From contig DLBD01000105.1 in the NCBI GenBank assembly GCA_002494125.1, forward strand, positions 1 to 5,293: a stretch of 5,293 bases of DNA. The letters are read 5' to 3'. The position numbers and the translations under genes were made by a program. Source of the stretch: Ruminococcaceae bacterium UBA7030. GTDB lineage: Bacteria; Bacillota; Clostridia; Oscillospirales; Acutalibacteraceae. The notes beneath the pieces are model-generated. The model was not told the origin of the DNA. It was given only the letters and a program-made list of their open reading frames with translations, and made no database searches. This document shows, one piece after another, positions 1 to 4,946 of this stretch (the stretch's first letter is position 1; each line of letters begins with the position of its first letter).

Positions 1-43
1 CATCTTAAATGTATCTTCAAAGACCTAACGATACATTAAGATG
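1..43. repeat. Imperfect inverted repeat, long stem
   Basis: Bases 1-15 and 30-43 are complementary over 14 pairs, with one unpaired A in the left arm and a 14-base loop (16-29). The arms begin at the first base of the window, so the structure may extend to the left. It lies beyond the 3' end of the methyltransferase gene and is not followed by a T-run on either strand. It is therefore not a classical intrinsic terminator, though it could still mark the end of a transcript or be part of a dispersed palindromic repeat. Confidence 0.6.
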
Positions 44-69
44 CTCTTGCATCTCTTCCCGGTGGAAGA
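39..69. repeat. Two abutting short hairpins downstream of trmB
   Basis: The first hairpin is AGATGC-TCTT-GCATCT (39-54). The second is TCTTCC-CGGT-GGAAGA (54-69). Both have perfect 6-base stems and 4-base loops, and they share base 54. The first overlaps the right arm of the repeat at 1-43, so those two cannot form together. The AT-rich stretch 70-100 then leads to the trmB stop. They may act as a weak terminator or a 3'-end stabiliser for the minus-strand operon, but no strong T-tract follows on that strand, so the role is a guess. Confidence 0.5.
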
Positions 70-100
70 TTTATATTATCTTTCTTGAATTATAACACAT

Positions 101-769
101 TTATATTCTTGCTTCAAGTCTGTAAATAGGAAATCCCTGCGAAGCAAATTTATTTTCATATTCAGTAACAATATTACCCTCAAAATCGCTGTGATGAAGG
201 TCAAGCGAAATATTTGAAAGCTTGAAGCCGCAGTTTGAGAACTGCTCAATTGAGTATTCAAAAAAGTGCATATTGTCGGTCTTCTGGCAGATTACACCGT
301 CAGGCTTTAACACCCTTTTGTATATTTCAAGAAATCTCGGGTTAGTAAGTCTGTGGGCTTCGTGTCTGTTTTTCGGAAACGGACAGGAAAAGTTGAGATA
401 TATTTCCTCAACCGAGTTTTCGTCAAGATAGGAGGGGAGGTATTCGGCGGTGCCGCATATGAAACGGATGTTGTTAAGTCCTTCCTCTCTTGCCTTGTCA
501 ATAGCGAGAATTAGTACATTTCTGTTACGCTCTATGCAAAGGATGTTTTTGTCAGGATTTCTTTTTGCAAACTCACAGCCGAACTGTCCCTTTCCGCTTC
601 CTATCTCAAGGTAAACGGGATTTTCATTTTTGAAAAACTCAGCAAGCTCTATTATGTGATTTTCTTTGACCGCATCCTTGTAGTTAAGCGAGTCATTTTT
701 CATTATTATAAGATAATCCGATGAAGCGTCTATTCTTTCATCAAGATTTTTCTTTCTGTGCATTCTCAT
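101..769 (-). CDS. trmB: tRNA (guanine-N7-)-methyltransferase, TrmB family
   Basis: TrmB uses S-adenosylmethionine to methylate N7 of guanine 46 in the tRNA variable loop, in the cytoplasm. This 222-residue protein is of normal family length. It has the Rossmann SAM-binding motif LEIGSGKGQF (54-63), the acidic residue after strand 2 (E80 in CIERN), KTDN at 163-166 and the C-terminal TEYENKFASQGFPIYRLEA block (202-220), which is typical of the family. The central signature, usually FSDPWPKxRHxKRRL, reads FSCPFPKNRHEAHRL here (127-141), so the usual Asp is Cys129, Trp is Phe131 and one Arg is His139. I chose the ATG at 769 because GGAGGA (779-784) sits 9 bases upstream and the protein then begins MRMHRKK, as TrmB proteins do. 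A frame extending to 802 would lie inside the preceding gene. The start shares one base with that gene's stop, implying translational coupling. Family membership is firm; activity is less sure because of the changed signature. Confidence 0.9.
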   Translation of the reverse strand: MRMHRKKNLDERIDASSDYLIIMKNDSLNYKDAVKENHIIELAEFFKNENPVYLEIGSGKGQFGCEFAKRNPDKNILCIERNRNVLILAIDKAREEGLNNIRFICGTAEYLPSYLDENSVEEIYLNFSCPFPKNRHEAHRLTNPRFLEIYKRVLKPDGVICQKTDNMHFFEYSIEQFSNCGFKLSNISLDLHHSDFEGNIVTEYENKFASQGFPIYRLEARI

Positions 770-2364
770 TAATGCTCGTCCTCCAATACTGCGTGAGCGC
801 ATCTGACACCGTCAACGGCAGCAGATATTATTCCGCCCGCATATCCTGCGCCCTCGCCGCAGGGGTAAACGCCCCTTATATTACACTGGTAAAGGTCGTC
901 ACGAAGAATTCTGACAGAGCTTGACGAACGTGTTTCGGGCGCTGTAAGTACTGCGTCATAAAGATTAAAACCGTTGAGCTTTTTGTCCATTTCAACTATT
1001 GCGGATTTCATTGTGGCTGAAACCTTTGACGGCAGCACCTCGTCAAGATTTGTAAGCGTAACGCCTGTCGGGCAGGTCGGCTTTACATCGCCGAGCTTCT
1101 TGCTTTCAATTCCCTTAAGAAAATCGCCGACAAGCTGAGCCGGTGCATTGTAATTGCTTCCTGCAAGAACATAAGCGTTATGTTCAATTTCACGCTGATA
1201 ATAAATGCCTGCAAGCGGATGCTCGCTTGGAAAGTCTTTCGGCTCAATTCCGACAAGGAGTGCGGAGTTTGCGTTCTCCCCGTCACGCGCAAGAGAGCTC
1301 ATACCGTTGACTATAACGCCTTCCTTCTCACTTGCTGCTGCAACAACAGTACCACCCGGACACATACAAAATGTATATGCGCCTCTTTCGTGAAGGCCGT
1401 GACAGGCAAGCTTGTAGTCGGCAGCACCGAGCTTTGGATGGTTTGCAAATTTTCCGTACTGCGCTTCGTTAATAAGTCTTTGCGGGTGTTCGATTCTAGT
1501 ACCTACTGAAAACGGTTTTTGTATTATCTCAACACCGAGCTTGTAAAGCATTTCAACAGTATCCCTTGCGCTGTGTCCGATTGCCATAATAACGCTGTCG
1601 GTTTCGAGGTCAAACTGCCTGCCGTGTTTTGCGTAAGTGATACCGTGAACAAACCCGTTTGCGCAGATTAGTTTTTCAAGTCTGCATTCAAGCCACACCT
1701 CGCCGCCGAGGCGCTCTATTTCTTTTCTGATGTTTTTAACAACCACCGCAAGTCTGTCCGTTCCAATGTGGGGCTTTGAGGAATATAGTATTTCCTCAGG
1801 AGCTCCGGCCTTGTAAAGCTCGTCGAGTATTTTTCTTATGTATGGGCTTTTAATTCCCGTCGTGAGCTTGCCGTCCGAAAAGGTTCCTGCTCCTCCTTCG
1901 CCAAACTGGACGTTCGATTCTTCGTCAAGCTCCCTCGTTTTCCAAAAGCGCTTGACGTCTTTTGTCCTTTCGTCAACTGCTTTACCTCTCTCGAGAATTA
2001 TGGGCTTTAAGCCGGATTGTGCAAGAATAAGTCCCGCAAACATTCCCGCAGGACCGAAGCCGACAACAACAGGGCGAAACTGACTTACCCTTCTGTTTTC
2101 GGGAAGGTTGTAAACATAAGGCTTCGCAAGCTGAACCTTGTTTGACTTGCATTTTGAAACGATCTGGTTTTCATCAAGAGTAATCGTAACGTCAACTGAA
2201 TATGTGAAATGAACGTCGTCCTTTTTTCTTGCATCAACGCTTTTTTTGTATATTGAAAGCTTTTCAATATATTTAGGATTTATTTTAAGAATTTTAGCCG
2301 CCTTACTTTTGAGAAACTCCTCGTCCTCATCAAGTGAAAGGCGTATTTCGTTAATTCGTATCAT
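769..2364 (-). CDS. FAD-dependent dehydrogenase, COG2509 family
   Basis: This is a 531-residue cytoplasmic flavoprotein with no signal peptide or membrane segment. Residues 1 to about 95 form an N-terminal domain of the kind that precedes the flavin domain in COG2509 proteins. The FAD ADP-binding fold follows, with GFGPAG at 102-107 and the ribose-binding acidic residue in LERG (124-127). The family-typical stretch NVQFGEGGAGTFSDGKLTT is at 151-169, an AIGHSARDT segment at 261-269, and the C-terminal flavin motif CGEGAGYAGGIISAAVDG at 502-519. Members are annotated as NAD(P)/FAD-dependent oxidoreductases; I know of no firm substrate. The start is set by AAAGGA (2371-2376), 6 bases before the ATG and overlapping the stop of the preceding flavoprotein gene. 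It lies between that gene (10-base gap) and trmB (1-base overlap), so all three are probably one transcript. Family call is confident; reaction unknown. Confidence 0.9.
   Translation of the reverse strand: MIRINEIRLSLDEDEEFLKSKAAKILKINPKYIEKLSIYKKSVDARKKDDVHFTYSVDVTITLDENQIVSKCKSNKVQLAKPYVYNLPENRRVSQFRPVVVGFGPAGMFAGLILAQSGLKPIILERGKAVDERTKDVKRFWKTRELDEESNVQFGEGGAGTFSDGKLTTGIKSPYIRKILDELYKAGAPEEILYSSKPHIGTDRLAVVVKNIRKEIERLGGEVWLECRLEKLICANGFVHGITYAKHGRQFDLETDSVIMAIGHSARDTVEMLYKLGVEIIQKPFSVGTRIEHPQRLINEAQYGKFANHPKLGAADYKLACHGLHERGAYTFCMCPGGTVVAAASEKEGVIVNGMSSLARDGENANSALLVGIEPKDFPSEHPLAGIYYQREIEHNAYVLAGSNYNAPAQLVGDFLKGIESKKLGDVKPTCPTGVTLTNLDEVLPSKVSATMKSAIVEMDKKLNGFNLYDAVLTAPETRSSSSVRILRDDLYQCNIRGVYPCGEGAGYAGGIISAAVDGVRCAHAVLEDEH
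779..784 (-). promoter_or_regulatory. Ribosome binding site deciding the trmB start
   Basis: GGAGGA on the minus strand lies 9 bases before the ATG at 769 and inside the 3' end of the COG2509 gene. It rules out the longer frame that would begin at 802. Confidence 0.75.
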
Positions 2365-2374
2365 ATGTATTCCT

Positions 2375-3472
2375 TTAGTTCTTTTTGCTTATTTTATCTG
2401 CAACGCAAATTCCGCTGTACCATGCAAAGTTAAGGTTGTATCCGCCGCATTCAAACTGGCTGTCGAGTACCTCTCCGCAGGCGTATAAACCTTCTACAAG
2501 CTTTGATTTGAAATCGTCAAACTCACTTGCCTTTGCTCCGCCGCAACATACTTGTGCAAAGTCAAAGCCCTTTGTGCCGTTAATGATAAGTCGCCAGTGC
2601 TTTGCATATTTTGCAAACTTGGTTTTGTCCCCCTGTGCTTGTGTTTTAATTATTTCACAAAGCTTTGCGCCGAGTATTCCGTTGAGTGAACCAAACTTTT
2701 CAACATATTTTTCAAGCTCCTCTTCACTCATATCGGGAACAAGGTCAAGCTCTGCAATACACTTTTTTGGATCTTCTTTTGCAAAGTTTCTGCTCACCGC
2801 TTCAGACAGATTCATTGTTACAATTCCGCTTAAGCCATAGTCGGTGAAGAGCACCTCACCGTACTCTTCACATTTTTTTACTCCGTCAAAAAGTATTGAC
2901 ATATTGCATTTTGCTCTGTGGCCTTTAAGTGCTCTCGGATATTTGCTCGGGGACGTGAGCTGAACCAGGGAGGGGACAACTGGGGTAATACTGTGACCGA
3001 GCATTTCAAGAAGAGCGTAACCGCTTCCGTCAGAGCCAAGCTGTTTTTGTGCCTTGCCGCCTGTCGCAATTACAACATTGTCTGCAAAGTAAATTCCGCT
3101 GTCGGTTGTTATGCAAAGGTCGTCGCTGATGCGTTCTGCCTTGCAGTCTGTTATTATTTCAACTCCGAGCTTCTCACATTCGTCAAGAAGAATTTCAAGA
3201 ACGGTTGACGCCTGGTTTGAATATGGGTAAACTCTTCCCTCGCTGTCTGTCCTTGTGACAAGACCTAAGCCTCTGAAAAAGTCAAGCACCTCTTTGCAGT
3301 GCTCCGCATTCTCGTTTGAAAGATTGCATCTGCCGTTTCCCGTTGCAAGAATTTTTCTTCCGGGCTGTGAAAGCCTTTCAAGAATTATTACATCACAGTC
3401 AGGATTATTCTGTTTTAACCTTATTGCACAGGCAAGTCCGCTTGCTCCTGCGCCTACAATAATTGTGGTCAT
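2375..3472 (-). CDS. HI0933/BaiN-like FAD-binding oxidoreductase
   Basis: This 365-residue flavoprotein belongs to the HI0933 family (TIGR00275), often labelled aminoacetone oxidase family or BaiN-like. It opens with the FAD dinucleotide motif GAGASG (7-12) and the acidic residue in LERL (31-34). The signature PGRKILATGNGRCNLSN follows (37-53), with VIATGGK at 134-140, FTDYGLSG at 209-216 and the C-terminal GLYACGEVLD...CGGYNLNFAWYSG block (328-354). BaiN itself was assigned to bile-acid dehydroxylation, but most relatives have no proven substrate, so that role should not be carried over. Members are usually near 400 residues. This one appears to lack about 25 residues after the GRCNLSN motif, going straight to EVLDFFRGLGL (61-71). 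The ATG at 3472 is preferred over one 18 bases upstream because TAGGAG (3480-3485) lies 7 bases before it and the flavin motif then begins at residue 3, as expected. First gene of the minus-strand operon. Confidence 0.9.
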   Translation of the reverse strand: MTTIIVGAGASGLACAIRLKQNNPDCDVIILERLSQPGRKILATGNGRCNLSNENAEHCKEVLDFFRGLGLVTRTDSEGRVYPYSNQASTVLEILLDECEKLGVEIITDCKAERISDDLCITTDSGIYFADNVVIATGGKAQKQLGSDGSGYALLEMLGHSITPVVPSLVQLTSPSKYPRALKGHRAKCNMSILFDGVKKCEEYGEVLFTDYGLSGIVTMNLSEAVSRNFAKEDPKKCIAELDLVPDMSEEELEKYVEKFGSLNGILGAKLCEIIKTQAQGDKTKFAKYAKHWRLIINGTKGFDFAQVCCGGAKASEFDDFKSKLVEGLYACGEVLDSQFECGGYNLNFAWYSGICVADKISKKN

Positions 3473-3479
3473 TGAATTG

Positions 3480-3485
3480 CTCCTA
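3480..3485 (-). promoter_or_regulatory. Ribosome binding site deciding the BaiN-like start
   Basis: TAGGAG on the minus strand lies 7 bases before the ATG at 3472. An in-frame ATG at 3490 has this site inside its coding part and so is not favoured. Confidence 0.7.
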
Positions 3486-3511
3486 CACAACCTTTAGTAT
3501 ATGTTTTTAAT

Positions 3512-3540
3512 ATAATAATATAAAATGCAGATAAATGCAA
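3512..3540 (-). promoter_or_regulatory. Candidate promoter of the flavoprotein-trmB operon
   Basis: Read on the minus strand, TTGCAT (3535-3540) and TATTAT (3512-3517) are separated by 17 bases, fitting a sigma-A promoter about 40 bases upstream of the BaiN-like start. The stretch is very AT-rich and offers other -10-like hexamers (TATATT, 3517-3522) at poorer spacing, so the exact boxes are uncertain. Confidence 0.4.
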
Positions 3541-3551
3541 ATTTTTTTGCA
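3536..3551. promoter_or_regulatory. Palindrome overlapping the flavoprotein promoter
   Basis: TGCAAA-TTTT-TTTGCA is a perfect 6-base inverted repeat around four T. It overlaps the candidate -35 box of the minus-strand promoter and ends 7 bases before the plus-strand -35 box. A second ATGCA (3525-3529) lies exactly 10 bases from the one at 3535-3539. The layout suits a dimeric repressor or activator site, but in such AT-rich DNA it may be chance. I do not recognise a specific regulator. Confidence 0.35.
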
Positions 3552-3553
3552 AA

Positions 3554-3575
3554 AAGCCTTGACTAAGCCTTGACT
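3554..3575 (+). repeat. Perfect 11-base tandem duplication holding the -35 box
   Basis: AAGCCTTGACT occurs twice back to back (3554-3564 and 3565-3575). Each copy contains a TTGACT -35-like hexamer. Only the first copy is at the right distance from the -10 box; the second copy falls in the spacer. Confidence 0.9.
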
Positions 3576-3587
3576 CTGTGATATATT
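3559..3587 (+). promoter_or_regulatory. Sigma-A promoter for rpmG-secE-nusG
   Basis: TTGACT (3559-3564), a 17-base spacer and TATATT (3582-3587) closely match the housekeeping consensus. TG at 3579-3580 gives an extended -10 (TGnTATATT). The start of transcription would be near 3593-3596, leaving a leader of about 110 bases before rpmG. This is the best promoter visible ahead of the ribosomal operon. Confidence 0.75.
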
Positions 3588-3594
3588 AAACCTA

Positions 3595-3667
3595 CCTCGT
3601 AAAGGGTGAAAATGAGCCAATAGGCTTTATTTTTTTGCTCGTGAATAATTGTAGTGATTCGACGAGG
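3595..3667 (+). promoter_or_regulatory. Possible attenuator leader of the rpmG operon
   Basis: A terminator-like hairpin GAGCC-AATA-GGCTT (3614-3627) is followed by a T-rich tract (3626-3636) inside the leader. Competing pairings exist: ATGAGC (3612-3617) with GCTCGT (3637-3642) would undo the terminator stem. CTCGT (3638-3642) and CCTCGT (3595-3600) can each pair with ACGAG(G) (3662-3667). The mix of mutually exclusive stems and a U-tract suggests transcription attenuation, though the stem is short (five pairs, one of them G-U). Effector and sense of control are unknown. Confidence 0.4.
3614..3636 (+). terminator. Weak intrinsic terminator-like hairpin in leader
   Basis: The stem has five pairs (one G-U), an AATA loop and eleven bases with ten T after the stem begins to close. 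The A-run at 3609-3612 could extend the pairing into the T-tract. It lies between the promoter and rpmG, so full termination here would silence the operon. It is probably partial or conditional if real. Confidence 0.4.
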
Positions 3668-3704
3668 GAGATTATTTATCGAAATTTTAATGGAGGTGCT
3701 ATTT

Positions 3705-3854
3705 ATGAGAGTTAAGATTACCTTAGCTTGCACTGAATGCAAACAAAGAAACTACAACACAATGAAAAACAAGAAAAACTCACCGGACAGACTTGAAATG
3801 AACAAGTATTGCCCATTCTGTAAGAAGCATACTCTCCACAGAGAGACAAAGTAA
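3705..3854 (+). CDS. rpmG: 50S ribosomal protein L33, zinc-ribbon form
   Basis: L33 is a small protein of the large ribosomal subunit. The 49-residue product has normal length and the family look: a start MRVKITLACTEC, the central NYNTMKNKKNSPDRLEMNKYCP region and the C-terminal HTLHRETK. Two CxxC pairs (C9/C12 and C36/C39) would hold a zinc ion, making this the C+ form rather than the cysteine-free paralogue that some Firmicutes use under zinc shortage. The start at 3705 is chosen because GGAGGT (3692-3697) is 7 bases upstream; an in-frame GTG at 3654 would place the Shine-Dalgarno inside the gene. It is first in the operon, 13 bases ahead of secE, the usual position in Firmicutes. No tRNA-Trp gene lies between the two. 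Confidence 0.97.
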   Translation: MRVKITLACTECKQRNYNTMKNKKNSPDRLEMNKYCPFCKKHTLHRETK

Positions 3855-3867
3855 CAGGAGGACAGAA

Positions 3868-4260
3868 ATGGCTGAAGAAAAGAAGGCTGAGGTTAAGGAA
3901 GAGAAGAAAACTCCTGCTAAAAAGCCTGCAAAGAAGAACAAGACTAATCCGTTCAAATCCATTGTGTCCTTCTTCAAAAGCGTTAAGTCAGAGGGCAAAA
4001 AGGTTGTATGGGCTAAGCCGAAAGATGTTTTCAGAAACACAATAATCGTTCTTATTGTTGTATTCATCGTTGGCCTTGCAATCTTTGCTGTTGATACTGT
4101 GCTCACAAAGGGTATGGGCGGTATCAAGGATTACGCTGCAAGCTTAAAGGAGGAAACAACAGTTTCCGAAGAGGCTGATACTGACAGCTCGGCTTATGAT
4201 GTAGTTGAGGATGCAGTTGAAGAAGCAGCTGAAGCTCCTGCAGAGGATGCTGCCGAATAA
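3868..4260 (+). CDS. secE: Preprotein translocase subunit SecE, extended form
   Basis: SecE clamps SecY in the SecYEG channel that exports proteins across the cytoplasmic membrane. The protein is 130 residues, about twice the minimal single-span form of about 60. A Lys-rich, Ala/Pro-rich head (1-26) precedes the conserved amphipathic region (28-58; FFKSVKSEGKKVVWAKPKDVF, with W48 where the family has its Trp). One membrane span follows (about 57-79). A tail (80-130) becomes strongly acidic (DVVEDAVEEAAEAPAEDAAE end). With SecE's usual N-in topology the acidic tail would be outside the membrane. AGGAGG (3856-3861) is 6 bases before the ATG. It sits between rpmG and nusG, as in most bacteria. 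The core is secure; function of the charged ends is unknown. Confidence 0.95.
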   Translation: MAEEKKAEVKEEKKTPAKKPAKKNKTNPFKSIVSFFKSVKSEGKKVVWAKPKDVFRNTIIVLIVVFIVGLAIFAVDTVLTKGMGGIKDYAASLKEETTVSEEADTDSSAYDVVEDAVEEAAEAPAEDAAE

Positions 4261-4263
4261 TTT

Positions 4264-4284
4264 TTATTAACTCGGTTATTAACT
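4264..4284 (+). repeat. Short direct repeat between secE and nusG
   Basis: TTATTAACT occurs at 4264-4272 and 4276-4284, 12 bases apart, just after the secE stop. The inner bases also allow a small TAAC/GTTA pairing (4268-4271 with 4275-4278). No terminator or promoter is apparent; it may simply be AT-rich spacer. Confidence 0.5.
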
Positions 4285-4292
4285 AATTATTT

Positions 4293-4298
4293 GGAGGG
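4293..4298 (+). promoter_or_regulatory. Ribosome binding site deciding the nusG start
   Basis: GGAGGG lies 7 bases before the ATG at 4306. An in-frame TTG at 4291 overlaps this site and has no site of its own, so it is rejected as the start. Confidence 0.8.
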
Positions 4299-4305
4299 CA
4301 TTTCA

Positions 4306-4830
4306 ATGGAAGAGGCAAAATGGTATGTTGCACACACGTTTTCAGGTTATGAAAATAAAGTTGCAAGCGATATTCAGATAGTTGTCGAAAACCGTAATCT
4401 CCACGATTTAATTCAGGAGGTTAAGATTCCTACCGAAACTGTTGTTGAGGTTAAGGACGACGGTACAAAGAAGGAATATCAGAGAAAGCTTATGCCGGGC
4501 TATGTGTTTGTCAAAATGGTGATGACTGACGACAGCTGGCATATAGTAAAAGATATTCGAGGCTGCACAGGCTTTGTCGGTCCTGAGGGCGATCCTATGC
4601 CTTTGACTGATGAAGAGGTTAAAAAGAACAGCCTTGAAAGAGTCAGCGTTGAAGTTAAATACGCTGTGGGCGACCTTGTTAATGTTATCGACGGTCCTCT
4701 CGAAGGATTCTCAGGTACGGTTAACAGCATTGACGCTGAAAATAACAGCGTTGAGGTTACCGTGTCAATGTTCGGTCGTGAAAACAAGGTTGAATTTGAG
4801 CTTGACCAGCTTGAAAAGGTCGAGGATTAA
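4306..4830 (+). CDS. nusG: Transcription termination/antitermination protein NusG
   Basis: NusG (Spt5 homologue) binds RNA polymerase over the DNA channel, changes pausing and elongation, and can link transcription to ribosomes or Rho. The 174-residue protein has the usual bacterial length. Its N-terminal NGN domain runs from KWYVAHTFSGYENKV (5-19) through KLMPGYVFVKM (61-71) to GCTGFVGPEGDPMPLTDEE (86-104). A linker (about 105-118) leads to the KOW domain, with VGDLVNVIDGPLEGFSGTV (121-139) and a C-terminal strand MFGRENKVEFELDQLEKVE (155-173). No insertion domain is present. The gene starts 45 bases after secE and precedes rplK, the standard order. It is transcribed from the promoter upstream of rpmG, unless an unseen internal promoter exists. 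Confidence 0.97.
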   Translation: MEEAKWYVAHTFSGYENKVASDIQIVVENRNLHDLIQEVKIPTETVVEVKDDGTKKEYQRKLMPGYVFVKMVMTDDSWHIVKDIRGCTGFVGPEGDPMPLTDEEVKKNSLERVSVEVKYAVGDLVNVIDGPLEGFSGTVNSIDAENNSVEVTVSMFGRENKVEFELDQLEKVED

Positions 4831-4894
4831 TTTAGTAATTCGCAGTATATCTGCTTATTATCGTTATGGCTGAATTTGCCGTTTGGCTGTAGCG

Positions 4895-4925
4895 GTGGGA
4901 GAGATTGTATCTCGCCATTTACCAC
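4895..4925 (+). promoter_or_regulatory. L1-type ribosomal protein leader ahead of rplK
   Basis: An outer stem GTGG (4895-4898) pairs with CCAC (4922-4925). An inner stem GAGAT (4901-4905) pairs with ATCTC (4909-4913) over a TGT loop. Between the stems is an asymmetric internal loop: GA on the left and GCCATTTA (4914-4921) on the right. The GGTGGGAGA and TACCAC parts resemble the L1-stalk base of bacterial 23S rRNA, as I recall it. In many bacteria L1, encoded after rplK, represses the L11-L1 mRNA by binding such a mimic. The structure ends 7 bases before the AGGAGG of rplK, so a bound protein could block ribosome entry. The sequence from 4831 to 4894 shows only a small GCAG/CTGC hairpin (4842-4854) and no convincing promoter. 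Confidence 0.7.
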
Positions 4926-4946
4926 ATTATTAGGAGGAAATTTATT

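Noticed and set aside
1180..1509. Plus-strand open frame of about 110 codons opposite the COG2509 gene
   Set aside because: It is the shadow of conserved coding sequence on the other strand, with no domain or start signal of its own.
2385..2840. Plus-strand open frame of about 150 codons opposite the BaiN-like gene
   Set aside because: It is antisense to a well-supported flavoprotein gene, is Ser/Pro-rich with no recognisable family, and lacks a good ribosome site.
3612..3623. Three-codon leader peptide frame ATG AGC CAA TAG
   Set aside because: It overlaps the terminator-like hairpin, but the upstream GGGTG is too close for a normal ribosome site and so short a frame occurs easily by chance. 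It is kept only as a remark.
3780..4127. Minus-strand open frame with hydrophobic stretches opposite rpmG and secE
   Set aside because: The hydrophobic and Ser/Phe-rich look comes from the reverse of Lys/Glu codons and the SecE membrane span. It overlaps two certain genes.
4264..4284. Terminator between secE and nusG
   Set aside because: Only a four-base TAAC/GTTA pairing is available and no T-tract follows; the repeat is AT-rich spacer.
4802..4839. Possible promoter for rplK at the end of nusG
   Set aside because: TTGACC and TTGAAA hexamers are present, but no convincing -10 lies at 16-18 bases. The region is better explained as nusG coding sequence.
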